Source: Bacteroidales bacterium
GTDB lineage: Bacteria; Bacteroidota; Bacteroidia; Bacteroidales; ML635J-15
Direction: 5' to 3'
DNA length: 64,000 bases
Assembly (NCBI GenBank): GCA_017651185.1
Contig: JAGCDJ010000027.1
Location: 87,415-151,414, forward strand
A program made the translations under genes and the position numbers. This document shows positions 46,869 through 56,183 of this stretch, piece after piece. The notes under the pieces were generated by a model. The model was not told the origin of the DNA, did no database searches, and saw only the letters and a program-made list of their open reading frames with translations. Numbering within the stretch: the stretch's first letter is position 1; each line of letters begins with the position of its first letter.

Positions 46869-46900
46869 CTTTCGTCTTTCAACTATTAACTTTCGTCTCC
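46869..46900. repeat. Heptamer repeat upstream of the first four-helix gene
   Basis: On the plus strand the units are CTTTCGT, CTTTCAA, CTATTAA and CTTTCGT, each seven bases. It lies between gmd and the four-helix gene and is related, in opposite orientation, to the array at the gene's other end. Confidence 0.6.
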
Positions 46901-46904
46901 AGAC

Positions 46905-47993
46905 TTACTTCACAATTCCCTTCTCCAAATATTCTTCCAGATTCAATTTCACCTTTGCGGCAGCTCCTTCCGATGCTATCTTTGCCATATCAGACTTTAC
47001 CATAAGCTTTACAAGGTCTTCAAACGATGTCTTATTTGGATTCCATCCCAATAGGCGTTTAGCCTTGGACGGGTCACCGAGCAAATTCACGACATCAGTA
47101 GGTCTATAGAAATCGGGGCTAACCACAACCAATACCCGACCTGTTGCCTTATCAACACCAACCTCATCAATTCCTGAGCCCTGAAATTCCAATTCAATGC
47201 CAACTTCTTGGAAAGCCAACTGACAAAATTCCCTGACACTATGCTGTTCACCTGTAGCAACTACAAAATCATCGGGCTTCTCATTCTGTAACATCAGCCA
47301 CATACATTCCACATAGTCCTTGGCATAACCCCAGTCTCGCAAACTTGACAGATTTCCGAGATACAACTTATCCTGCTTGCCCTGCGCTATACGAGCAGCT
47401 GCAAGCGTTATCTTGCGAGTTACAAAAGTCTCGCCGCGACGTTCGCTCTCATGGTTGAAAAGAATTCCATTGCAGCAAAACATATTGTATGCATCCCTGT
47501 ACTCCTTTACAATCCAGTAGCCATACTGCTTTGCCACGGCATACGGACTATAGGGGTGGAATGGGGTATCCTCGTTCTGGGGAACAGCCTCCACACGTCC
47601 ATACAATTCCGATGTACTTGCCTGATATATCCTGCAAGTCTTTTCCAATCCACACAGACGAACTGCCTCCAAAATTCTCAATACACCTGTTGCATCTACA
47701 TTGGCTGTGTATTCTGGAGAATCGAAACTTACCTGCACATGGCTCTGTGCCGCGAGATTGTATATTTCATTAGGTTTTACCTTATTTATTACCTGTATAA
47801 TGCCAAGCGAATCGCCAAGGTCGCCATAATGAAGATGAAAATTCCTATGTCCTTCAAGATGCGCAATTCGCTCCCTATAGTCCACAGATGAACGACGAAT
47901 CAAACCATGTACATCATATCCCTTTTCCAAAAGAAATTCCGACAGATAACTTCCATCTTGACCTGTTATTCCTGTTATTAATGCGGTTTTCAT
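46905..47993 (-). CDS. gmd: GDP-mannose 4,6-dehydratase
   Basis: Gmd makes GDP-4-keto-6-deoxymannose. The 362-residue SDR protein starts [19 protein letters not shown], with [32 protein letters not shown] and a [19 protein letters not shown]-terminal block typical of Gmd. A longer reading adds 20 residues before the Rossmann motif and overlaps the upstream gene, so the ATG at 47993 is preferred. Confidence 0.97.
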   Translation of the reverse strand: MKTALITGITGQDGSYLSEFLLEKGYDVHGLIRRSSVDYRERIAHLEGHRNFHLHYGDLGDSLGIIQVINKVKPNEIYNLAAQSHVQVSFDSPEYTANVDATGVLRILEAVRLCGLEKTCRIYQASTSELYGRVEAVPQNEDTPFHPYSPYAVAKQYGYWIVKEYRDAYNMFCCNGILFNHESERRGETFVTRKITLAAARIAQGKQDKLYLGNLSSLRDWGYAKDYVECMWLMLQNEKPDDFVVATGEQHSVREFCQLAFQEVGIELEFQGSGIDEVGVDKATGRVLVVVSPDFYRPTDVVNLLGDPSKAKRLLGWNPNKTSFEDLVKLMVKSDMAKIASEGAAAKVKLNLEEYLEKGIVK

Positions 47994-48000
47994 TATCTTG

Positions 48001-48663
48001 CTAGCATTTATTTTGTTGTATAAATTTGTCAATATCCCAGAAATATCTCTCAACTTCCTTCAATTTTTCATCATCAAACTCCCACCACTTTATACGTAAC
48101 AAATCGTTAATCTTGTCGGAATCAAACCTATATCGGATTATTTTTATCGGACAACCAATAGCTACCGCGTATGGCGGGATATCTTTAGAAACAACAGCCC
48201 CAGCCCCTATTACTGCGCCATCTCCAATTGTCACGCCATCAAGAATTGTCACATTAGCTCCTATAAAAACATCATTCCCAATATTTATTTCCTTCCTTTC
48301 TACAACTTTGTCAACAGATGACAAAGTCATGCCATTTTGCTTTCGTGTAGAAAAAAACATTGGAGCGGTACTAATACCATTTAACGGATGGATTCCCCAT
48401 CCGCAAACCAAATTTGGACCAATAGAACAAAATCTACCAATTTTTGTCATTGAAACCCAAGAATTTTGAGCAATATAAGTATAATCTCCTATTTCGCTTT
48501 CTGATATATGATATGGCGAATACAACTTAACATTTTCTTCTATGTTACTTTGACTTTCACAATCGCCATATAATCCATAAAGTCTCTTGCCATATATAAC
48601 TTCTGGACAACTGGCATAAACCAATTTCCTTACAATTCTCTTTATTATTTTTTTCAACATCAA
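48001..48663 (-). CDS. Hexapeptide O-acetyltransferase, XAT/CatB-like
   Basis: The 220-residue beta-helix protein has [19 protein letters not shown] with the catalytic-type histidine, [26 protein letters not shown] and [17 protein letters not shown]. The extended W/H loop places it near the xenobiotic acetyltransferase subgroup common in polysaccharide loci. It overlaps the next gene by four bases. The sugar is unknown; the nonulosonate made by neighbouring genes is one option. Confidence 0.88.
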   Translation of the reverse strand: MMLKKIIKRIVRKLVYASCPEVIYGKRLYGLYGDCESQSNIEENVKLYSPYHISESEIGDYTYIAQNSWVSMTKIGRFCSIGPNLVCGWGIHPLNGISTAPMFFSTRKQNGMTLSSVDKVVERKEINIGNDVFIGANVTILDGVTIGDGAVIGAGAVVSKDIPPYAVAIGCPIKIIRYRFDSDKINDLLRIKWWEFDDEKLKEVERYFWDIDKFIQQNKC

Positions 48664-49559
48664 TTTTTTAGTTTTTTCCTTTCAAACACATTAATCCATG
48701 AATATTCACTTGCATTATACACTTTTAATCCCTTGTAATCTGCATATTCCTTCAAATCATAGAAATATTCAAACATTCGTCCAAACGCGTATATATATTC
48801 ATGCAACTTCCAATCAGATCTTATTCTACCACGTTTTGAATCAAACAACTTCTTATCAGAATATATCTCCTTATTATTATAAAAGTGGGTGTCAACTGAA
48901 AATAACTCATTTGTTTCCTGGTCTACCCTAATGTCTTCCAAAGAAGACATATCTACACCAATCAAATAAGTTTCCTTATACCCCCAAAATAACGACAAGT
49001 ACAATGCTACATTCATAACATTCTGACGTGGCGGACCTATCAAGTTCCTATCCCAAGCTTCAAACTTAGACATAGATCCTACATTTTGATTTTTAGTAAA
49101 ATAATAATCTACTTTAATATTGGGATTTAACTTTAGTGTATTTAATAATAATGCTTCTCTAGCCTCATAAGGCACAAACATTCTTAATGACCATGTTGTT
49201 TTTTTTACAATAGAATCAAACAATGCCGTTATTGACTCTTTTTGATTTTCAGGGACATCAAAAAAAGCAGGATCTGCAAACACATAAATGTTAGGTTGCA
49301 ACAATTCATAATATGAGGATGATGCAAAAAAATTCGCAACTACTCTATCGCAACTTATTATTTCTTTTTGATATAATTCAACAGACTTATTTAACGATGG
49401 TCCATTGCCTATCAAAATCATTCTATCTGAATTATGCTCTATTTGTGGCAGTGGACTTGATTGCAATTGAACATTATTACTATTTTTACCACGAGCCTTG
49501 TCTCTTAGTTTATAGGCGACTGGCGGCACAAATAATTTTATGAAATCTTTTAATGTCAT
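48660..49559 (-). CDS. Putative sialyltransferase-like protein (GT42/DUF115 type)
   Basis: The 299-residue protein begins its fold at MILIGNGPSLNKS (about residue 47), the nucleotide-binding start seen in GT42 sialyltransferases and DUF115/MAF-type glycosyltransferases. NVALYLSLFWGYKETYLIGVDMS matches the conserved middle block, and VYNASEYSWINVF ends the domain. It lies directly downstream of a CMP-sugar synthetase and NeuB gene in the same transcript, so transfer of a nonulosonic acid is a good inference. Confidence 0.72.
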   Translation of the reverse strand: MTLKDFIKLFVPPVAYKLRDKARGKNSNNVQLQSSPLPQIEHNSDRMILIGNGPSLNKSVELYQKEIISCDRVVANFFASSSYYELLQPNIYVFADPAFFDVPENQKESITALFDSIVKKTTWSLRMFVPYEAREALLLNTLKLNPNIKVDYYFTKNQNVGSMSKFEAWDRNLIGPPRQNVMNVALYLSLFWGYKETYLIGVDMSSLEDIRVDQETNELFSVDTHFYNNKEIYSDKKLFDSKRGRIRSDWKLHEYIYAFGRMFEYFYDLKEYADYKGLKVYNASEYSWINVFERKKLKN

Positions 49560-49568
49560 TGCAATTTA

Positions 49569-50717
49569 CTATAATAAATATTCTACCATTTCCCTAACGC
49601 AAGCATCTCCTCCCCTACGGGATAAAACATGAATATTAGGTATCTTTTTCACTTTATCACAAGCATCGATAGGACATGCCGCCAATCCAACAGACGACAA
49701 CAACTCATAACAATTAATGTCATCACCTATGTATGCAACTTCATCCAATGATATTCCTTCCTTATGACATATCTCAACCGCTGCTGCCAACTTACCGCCA
49801 TCACGTTTGCCCTGACAAAGATAATCAATTTTTAATTTCCTTGCTCTATTGGTCACTATCGCAGTTTCCTCCGATGTTATTATTCCTATTTTTATGCCAG
49901 CTTCGCGAAGCATCTGGAATGCCATTCCATCGCGTGTATTGAATTTTTTCAACTCATCACCTTTCTCTGAATAGTACATTCCACCATCCGTAAGAACGCC
50001 ATCAACATCAGAAAGAAATAGCTTTATTTTTTTCTGACCCATTTGCATCGAAAGCACATGACGGTTCATCAGTTGTTCCAATATTGTCCAGTCGTCTGGC
50101 TCATCTATTTCAATTGATGTGTATTCTGGCATCTCATAGATTCCAATTTTTCCACTCAACCGATTCTTATCACGAATTATATTGCCAACAGTATTTATGT
50201 AGAATGCACCATTTTCCATAAACATCCCGTCAAACTCCTGGCGTCGCGGTCTTTTGCGATAATCATAGTTGTGCGATGTACCATCGGCATTCCAAAAAAA
50301 GCGTTTGTTTCGCACACAAGTCAAAATCGAATCATACACACCAGATTCATACATCGCCAACGCACCATCAAAATGTTCGGGCTTTGTCAATGGTGAAGTT
50401 GCCTGTACCAATACGAACACCGTTTCTTCCTGCAATTTTTTTGCATCAATGTATTCAAGCATTACACTTTCGGTACTCGCCGTATCCGAAGCATTCTCGG
50501 GCAGACGCCTGTATATTTCAGTCTTGGAATAATGATGTTCTCTTACCACATTCTCAATTTCAGCAGAATCTGTTGCAACAATAATCATATCAATTTTACG
50601 ACATTGTTCAAGAGCTTCGATATTCCAGCAAACCAAAGGCTTGCCACAGAACGGCTTAATATTTTTTAACGGAATGGACTTGCTACCACCACGGACTGGA
50701 ATGAATGCTATTACCAT
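49569..50717 (-). CDS. CMP-nonulosonate synthetase fused to a HAD phosphatase
   Basis: The first ~230 residues are a CMP-sialate synthetase: FIPVRGGSKSIPLKNIKPF, ATDSAEIENV and ENGAFYINTVGN. Residues ~240-382 form a KdsC-like HAD phosphatase with LFLSDVDGVLTDGGMYYS, FNTRDGMAF, GIITSEET and VAYIGDDINC. The fusion resembles vertebrate CMAS and Bacteroides proteins. A sugar-9-phosphate route (Neu5Ac-9-P or KDN-9-P) would need exactly this phosphatase. It overlaps the synthase gene by seven bases. Confidence 0.9.
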   Translation of the reverse strand: MVIAFIPVRGGSKSIPLKNIKPFCGKPLVCWNIEALEQCRKIDMIIVATDSAEIENVVREHHYSKTEIYRRLPENASDTASTESVMLEYIDAKKLQEETVFVLVQATSPLTKPEHFDGALAMYESGVYDSILTCVRNKRFFWNADGTSHNYDYRKRPRRQEFDGMFMENGAFYINTVGNIIRDKNRLSGKIGIYEMPEYTSIEIDEPDDWTILEQLMNRHVLSMQMGQKKIKLFLSDVDGVLTDGGMYYSEKGDELKKFNTRDGMAFQMLREAGIKIGIITSEETAIVTNRARKLKIDYLCQGKRDGGKLAAAVEICHKEGISLDEVAYIGDDINCYELLSSVGLAACPIDACDKVKKIPNIHVLSRRGGDACVREMVEYLL

Positions 50718-51583
50718 TTTACTTGATTCTTTTTCAGTTTATTACGCTGTACACCTTCAATATCGAGAATATCCTTGCTCTTATATGTAAGAGCCTTTGC
50801 CACTGCCCGACAATCTCTAGCCAACTTTCTTACTCCATCTGGTTCCAATGACGCTGCATGGTCGGTTCCCTTCCATGTACGATCAAGAGTATAATGACGT
50901 TCTATAAATTCTGCACCTAGAGCAACAGCTGCGGCATCTACAGCTATACCTAAATGATGTCCAGAAAACCCAATAGTCTTCACTCTATTGCCATATTGAT
51001 TTCTCATTCTTGTAATTTCAAGCAAACATATATCCTCGAAAGGAACCGGATAACCAGAAGTACAGTTATACAGGACAAGATCCTTTGCACGACCATTGGC
51101 TTCAAAGAAAGAAACTATTTCTTCCTCTTCTTCCTTGGTTGTCATACCAAACGACAAATGTATTTCACCGCCATAATTATCGCATAAGTATTGCAGCATA
51201 GGCTTGTTAAGATTACATGCCGACGGCACTTTAATCAGGTTAGGATTCAGACTTGTGATTTCCTTTGCCGATGTAACATCCCAAACAGATGTGGAATATG
51301 TAATCCCGAATTCCTCGCACCATGCTTTCAACTGCCTATGCTGCTCAAGCGTAAATTCAAGGAATTCCCTATGCTCTCCGTATGTTGCGCCATACGAATT
51401 TGCAGGATTGGGATGCGGAGCATTATATTCTTCTGGCGTCAACAACTCCCTATTACAGCGTTTCTGAAATTTCACAATATCCGCCTTGCAATATGTTGCA
51501 GCGGTCATTATCATCTCCCTTGCGATTGCCATATCACCTTTGTGATTGCAACCTATTTCTGCTATTATTTTGGGTGTATTCAT
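50711..51583 (-). CDS. Nonulosonic acid synthase (NeuB family), short form
   Basis: The 290-residue TIM-barrel enzyme condenses phosphoenolpyruvate with a hexosamine or hexose to make a nine-carbon acid. Landmarks are IIAEIGCNHKGDMAIA, ADIVKFQKR, STSVWDVTSA, LSFGMTTKEE, GFSGHHLGIAVDAAAVALGAEFIERHYT (split) and KGTDHAASLEPDG. It lacks the C-terminal SAF (antifreeze-like) domain of ordinary NeuB, which is about 50 residues longer. That form occurs in phosphate-type synthases. A -7 box upstream gives it its own promoter. Confidence 0.9.
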   Translation of the reverse strand: MNTPKIIAEIGCNHKGDMAIAREMIMTAATYCKADIVKFQKRCNRELLTPEEYNAPHPNPANSYGATYGEHREFLEFTLEQHRQLKAWCEEFGITYSTSVWDVTSAKEITSLNPNLIKVPSACNLNKPMLQYLCDNYGGEIHLSFGMTTKEEEEEIVSFFEANGRAKDLVLYNCTSGYPVPFEDICLLEITRMRNQYGNRVKTIGFSGHHLGIAVDAAAVALGAEFIERHYTLDRTWKGTDHAASLEPDGVRKLARDCRAVAKALTYKSKDILDIEGVQRNKLKKNQVKW

Positions 51584-51636
51584 TGTTTCTGTTTTACAAT
51601 ATCCACATTACTTTTTTCAAAATTATAATCAACTTG

Positions 51637-51644
51637 CAAAGTTA
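51637..51644 (-). promoter_or_regulatory. -7 box of the nonulosonate module
   Basis: TAACTTTG on the minus strand fits TAnnTTTG and lies 53 bases upstream of the NeuB-like ATG, in the only sizeable gap of this part of the locus. The -33 region is not a clear match. Confidence 0.5.
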
Positions 51645-51674
51645 TATTTTTTCCCTTTCCGAAACTAATATCAT

Positions 51675-52823
51675 TTAAAAGTCAAGTAACCGTTCATATT
51701 CCATACGAATATAATTATTCATATTTTGCATATATCTTATAGCCTTATCAGAAATTTGTTTTCTTAAACCTACATCATCTAATGCCATCAAAATTTGTCT
51801 AGCGAACTCTTCCTCTGTATGTCCGACAAGTATTGGTGCATTACTGGGTTCAAAAATACCATCTACACTATGCGGATGCGCTACGGTAACCTTCCCAAAA
51901 GACAATGCTTCAAATGTCTTTACCTTCAAACCTGTTCCTTGATATATTGGATTAATTGCAATATCACCATAAGAATAAAACGAGGACTCGTCATCAATAA
52001 TCCCCAATAATTCAATATTTTTAGTATTTTTTTTACCTCTTAAATAATCGCAAATCTTACCGCCAACAATCAATTTAACTTCACTATTTCTTTCAACAAT
52101 GATAGGGAATATACGCTGCAAAAAGTAATCTATACCATTCTGGTTCAACTGATTATTACCACTTATAAACAAAATATTATTATTCCCCGACATTTCCTGC
52201 CTTGTTACTGGAAATGGAGAATACACCGTATATATACGCGCCAACGGATTGTAATAATGATACAATACTGACTCATTATTTTGTATCGAGAGTATATCAG
52301 TTGCTCGCCTTATTCCTTTCGCCTCCTCATCAGGTGTCAAAGAAAACCAAAAAGTATTTAAATTTAATAGTTCATGCTTATTAGTAAACGCATCATGAGT
52401 GAATATTACCTTACGAGGGCAATCAATATAATCCAATAGTTTGGAAATTATAATATAATTTACTATGCACACATCGAAATGATACTCTGTGTTTAATTTA
52501 GCAACATATTCTCCCAAACCGTTAGGGAATAGATCATCCAAAAAATTAAATCCAGTTTTATATTTATGATGATCAATAAATCTCCTTTTTAATTTATTTA
52601 CACGCCTACTAACAAAAGTTTCCTCTTTCATCTCTGGGGAAAAGACTTTTCCCTCCATAAAATCGCAAAATGCGTCATCATATTTTGCATGATAACTATT
52701 ACAATAATACACATCATTACCTAGTTCCTTAAGCAACTTACAATACTCATAAACCACCTTCATCGAACCATTTAATACTGGATAAAAAGGAGATAGACCT
52801 ACTATTAATATTTTCTTTTTCAT
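51675..52823 (-). CDS. GT4-like glycosyltransferase
   Basis: The 382-residue GT-B protein starts ILIVGLSPFYPVLNGSMKVVYEYC and has FISGNNQLNQNGIDYFL, KLIVGGKICDYL, IAINPIYQGTGLKVKTFEALSFGKVTVAHP in the C-terminal donor domain; this pattern is that of GT4 enzymes with a GTGLK motif. Substrates unknown. Confidence 0.88.
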   Translation of the reverse strand: MKKKILIVGLSPFYPVLNGSMKVVYEYCKLLKELGNDVYYCNSYHAKYDDAFCDFMEGKVFSPEMKEETFVSRRVNKLKRRFIDHHKYKTGFNFLDDLFPNGLGEYVAKLNTEYHFDVCIVNYIIISKLLDYIDCPRKVIFTHDAFTNKHELLNLNTFWFSLTPDEEAKGIRRATDILSIQNNESVLYHYYNPLARIYTVYSPFPVTRQEMSGNNNILFISGNNQLNQNGIDYFLQRIFPIIVERNSEVKLIVGGKICDYLRGKKNTKNIELLGIIDDESSFYSYGDIAINPIYQGTGLKVKTFEALSFGKVTVAHPHSVDGIFEPSNAPILVGHTEEEFARQILMALDDVGLRKQISDKAIRYMQNMNNYIRMEYERLLDF

Positions 52824-52864
52824 GCCTATGCATTATTATTAATCATCTAATTGAAAGTAAATAA

Positions 52865-53968
52865 TCATTTGTCCAACGCCTCCTTTAAAAACGACAATGA
52901 TTCATTTCGCAATCCATCTAATTTTCTATTTACATCAATCCAATCTATTTCTCCAAAAGTATCAATGCTAATACCTCTATTTATATCTAAATATCTCGTC
53001 TCCAAACCAAACAACCGCAACAAACTATCGAACCTCGCTAAACCCCTATCCGGATTACCATATACAATAAATGGTTTATTAAACAAGATACTAAATACGC
53101 ACCCATGAAAAGAATCCGTAATCACAAAAGATGAATTATATATTCTTGACAACCAGAGCTCCACTGGTTCTATTGTCTTTAAATACCGCACATTACCCAC
53201 CTGTGCCTTTTGCGATACAATTGGAAGATTCAATTTTTGTGATACAGAATTTAACAAAGCTGTTTTATTGCTATCATCATCCAATATATACGAGAACATG
53301 TAATCTTTTCTCTCCTTCTTAATGGCTCTGAAAAGTTCCTTATAAGCATCTATAGTCAATAACAATGTCGGGTCTAAAGTTACTTTAACATTGTCCGACT
53401 TAACTCCGAAATAATTTACGAGCAAACCTACTCCAGATGATTCACGAACCGATATTGCACTAAATTCGCGCAACAATGACTTGCACTTTTGTAACATATG
53501 TTCATCATATTCCAAGTCCGAAGTTCCCAACGATGCCGCATAACTTATCCTTTTCTTTCCACTACCCTTTAAAAAGTTAAAGAAAAAATCATCTATGTTC
53601 TTAGATGCGAAAAGATACCTCCAACACTGATCACTACCAGCAATAAAACAATCTACATCCAAATTACGGCACTCTTGCAAATTTTTAGAATCATAATAAT
53701 CTTTTGTGTACGGATATAAATATTTCTTTTGAAACTTTCGTGTATATTTACTTATCCTATACAAATGAATATCATCCAAATAATATAGGTGCTTTTCTCT
53801 CCTCAGTATCCAACTTTTCAAATTTATATATCTATCTGGTCTATTTCTTCGCCGCATAATAAATATAGTTGAATGTCCCATGTCATTCAAAACTCGCTTC
53901 AATGCATAGGCCTGCAAGAAACCACCATAATTGTTATTGAACGGAACCGTCATTATCGCTATTTTCAT
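52865..53968 (-). CDS. Polysaccharide pyruvyl transferase family protein
   Basis: The 367-residue protein has NNNYGGFLQAYALKRVL at the N-terminus, FIAGSDQCWRY, ISYAASLGTSDLE, SVRESSGVGLL and a FVITDSFHGCVFSILFNKPFIVYGN block, all hallmarks of the CsaB/WcaK family. It would add a ketal pyruvate from PEP to a sugar in the polymer. It is paired, as in many loci, with an FrhB-like iron-sulfur protein directly upstream. Confidence 0.92.
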   Translation of the reverse strand: MKIAIMTVPFNNNYGGFLQAYALKRVLNDMGHSTIFIMRRRNRPDRYINLKSWILRREKHLYYLDDIHLYRISKYTRKFQKKYLYPYTKDYYDSKNLQECRNLDVDCFIAGSDQCWRYLFASKNIDDFFFNFLKGSGKKRISYAASLGTSDLEYDEHMLQKCKSLLREFSAISVRESSGVGLLVNYFGVKSDNVKVTLDPTLLLTIDAYKELFRAIKKERKDYMFSYILDDDSNKTALLNSVSQKLNLPIVSQKAQVGNVRYLKTIEPVELWLSRIYNSSFVITDSFHGCVFSILFNKPFIVYGNPDRGLARFDSLLRLFGLETRYLDINRGISIDTFGEIDWIDVNRKLDGLRNESLSFLKEALDK

Positions 53969-53979
53969 TGTTTATCTGT

Positions 53980-55113
53980 TTATCTACACAAATTTAATAT
54001 TTTTCGTTTAATCCGATTCTTTAACAGCCTTTCAGGTTCATACAATTCTCTATATATCCTATGCACCGACTTCCTTTTTATTTTCCTAAAAAATATATTT
54101 CTATTTTCTGGAATTGAATAACTTTGATACCATGCTTTATTAAAATGAATCACATCATCATGGCAAATCTCTTTACTTATAAAATCTTCTTTGTTCAATA
54201 ATTCTCGACCTCTTTCGGTATTTATCAGAACAAAACTAACACCTTTATCGTCATTATAATCTGGTAATATTTCTTGAATACCCCAAAAGTCTGCAATTGT
54301 TATATCACTGCCAGATTTACCACATCTAAAATTACATTTATAACAAGAAGGTCTCAATATCACATTCCTTAAAAAAAGTTGCATATACGGATCTTGGTGA
54401 TGGTCTTCATTATATAGATTTTTTCCATTCTCAGCTTTAAAACAAAGACCAAATCGACTCCATCCTCTTGACTTATCACGAAATGAAATAGCAGCAACAT
54501 TTGATTTAGTGGCAATCTCTGATAAATATTTTCGCCAAACCATAGGACTTGGAACTCCATGACAAATAATATCTACCGTATATAGATTATCATAATCCTT
54601 TTTAAGAAAAGATCTCAACCCTGCTATTTGACATGGTGTACCAGAGAATAAAACATACCGCCCTTCTTTCAAAAAAGATTCGGCATATATATATGAACTT
54701 TCAATTCGACTTTGAACATATTTACTGGATAAAAATTTTAAAATATCATTTTCGTTTTCCCCATAATTATGACACACTTCTAGATTTTTATCAAATGACG
54801 CACCAAAAACGGCACCATTTTGAGAAATAACAGCTTTAGCAATAGAATAGAAAACTCCCCCAGAACTACTTTTTGCTCTAATTGCATCATCTTTATTTAT
54901 TAAAGCATAGTCGGCAATAGGTTTATGCCCTTTATTTTCAAGTGAATACGGGCATACAATCTCACATATATTACAAGAAACACATTTTGTTTCATCTACT
55001 TGGGGATATAGAAAACCTTCTGCATCTTCGAATAATTTGACACAATGATTGGGACAGCTTTGAACACAAGCGCCACAACCACAACAATAATATTTATCTT
55101 GAATAACAATCAT
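53980..55113 (-). CDS. FrhB/FpoF-type iron-sulfur oxidoreductase-like protein
   Basis: The 377-residue protein begins with two [4Fe-4S] ferredoxin motifs, CCGCGACVQSCP (about residues 8-19) and CVSCNICEIVCP (about 45-56), then the coenzyme F420 hydrogenase beta-subunit domain with SSGGVFYSIAKAV, FSGTPCQIAGLRSFL, ICHGVPSPMVW and CRGKS-type CNFRCGKSGSDITIADFWG. In Bacteroidetes such proteins occur next to pyruvyl transferases in glycan loci. Their redox role there is unknown. Confidence 0.9.
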   Translation of the reverse strand: MIVIQDKYYCCGCGACVQSCPNHCVKLFEDAEGFLYPQVDETKCVSCNICEIVCPYSLENKGHKPIADYALINKDDAIRAKSSSGGVFYSIAKAVISQNGAVFGASFDKNLEVCHNYGENENDILKFLSSKYVQSRIESSYIYAESFLKEGRYVLFSGTPCQIAGLRSFLKKDYDNLYTVDIICHGVPSPMVWRKYLSEIATKSNVAAISFRDKSRGWSRFGLCFKAENGKNLYNEDHHQDPYMQLFLRNVILRPSCYKCNFRCGKSGSDITIADFWGIQEILPDYNDDKGVSFVLINTERGRELLNKEDFISKEICHDDVIHFNKAWYQSYSIPENRNIFFRKIKRKSVHRIYRELYEPERLLKNRIKRKILNLCR

Positions 55114-55128
55114 TCCAATTTGCGACTT

Positions 55129-56175
55129 TTATAAATTATTCATTTTCTCAACAATTCTTGTTTTTAGACGTTCAATTTTTACACAAAATTTTATTACCAT
55201 TCCAGAAAATTTGTATCTTCTTTCCGAATACGACTTTCGCTCAATGTATTTATCTGGAAATACTACAGAAGATTTCCAAACAGAAGCGACTAATCTTTTC
55301 GCCAATGTTTCTGCATGTTTCTGAACAAACGGTTCTATAACGAACAATGGCAACAATCTTTTCCTTAAAATATATTTAATCAATGTATATTCATAAAAAA
55401 CCCATGTTTCGTGCAATTGACTACTGCTTGAAGCATTCGTTTCTGCAGTCCTATAATATGTTAATTTTCTATCTATTATATAACATGGAAATTTACGTAA
55501 GCATAGACAATGAAACCAATATGAATAACCTTGATATTTATCGTATGGAAAACCTCCTAGTTCAAAAATCATATCACGCCTATATACAATACCAGTAGGA
55601 ACACCAATAAAACCTGGGCCATAACAACAATCTAATTTAGAAAGCCTCCTAACACTTGTATTTTTTGTTACATTGACATCAAACATATTATTATCTCTAC
55701 ATTTAAGAGTCTGCATAATTGCAGATTGGGGATACCTCTTTATTGCTTCTGCCACTTCTAACATAAAATTTGGCGATATTACATCATCATCGTGTAAAAG
55801 TATCATCCAAGTTCCTTTGCATAATTCTGCACACCGATTCCAATTCCCTCCCATATATAAATTTTCTTCATTTTTATAATATGAAACTCGCCCTCCTTCA
55901 TATAATTTCATGAACCTTTCTGTCTCATCATCACGCTGCGGATTATTATCAACAACAATTATATTGTAATCAACATATCCGTTTTGATTAATAGCACTTT
56001 CTAATGCCTCTTTTAATAAATCTACTCTATTATAAGTAGGTATCGCAATCGTAAAATCTTCTTTAACATGCGTACTTGCTGCAAAAACACATACAGACTT
56101 AATGTTTTCTATTTTAGAAAACCTATTTTCATATTTATAAAAGTCAGTATCTTTTTTTATAATAACATCAAGCAT
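55129..56175 (-). CDS. GT2-family glycosyltransferase
   Basis: From the chosen ATG the 348-residue GT-A enzyme has FTIAIPTYNRVDLLKEALESA, VVDNNPQRDDET, NLYMGGNWNRCAELCKG and the metal site MILLHDDDVI. A longer reading overlaps the epimerase gene and adds 20 residues, so the ATG nine bases after that gene is preferred. It may transfer the dideoxy sugar made by the adjacent genes, inferred from position. Confidence 0.9.
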   Translation of the reverse strand: MLDVIIKKDTDFYKYENRFSKIENIKSVCVFAASTHVKEDFTIAIPTYNRVDLLKEALESAINQNGYVDYNIIVVDNNPQRDDETERFMKLYEGGRVSYYKNEENLYMGGNWNRCAELCKGTWMILLHDDDVISPNFMLEVAEAIKRYPQSAIMQTLKCRDNNMFDVNVTKNTSVRRLSKLDCCYGPGFIGVPTGIVYRRDMIFELGGFPYDKYQGYSYWFHCLCLRKFPCYIIDRKLTYYRTAETNASSSSQLHETWVFYEYTLIKYILRKRLLPLFVIEPFVQKHAETLAKRLVASVWKSSVVFPDKYIERKSYSERRYKFSGMVIKFCVKIERLKTRIVEKMNNL

Positions 56176-56183
56176 AATATCTA

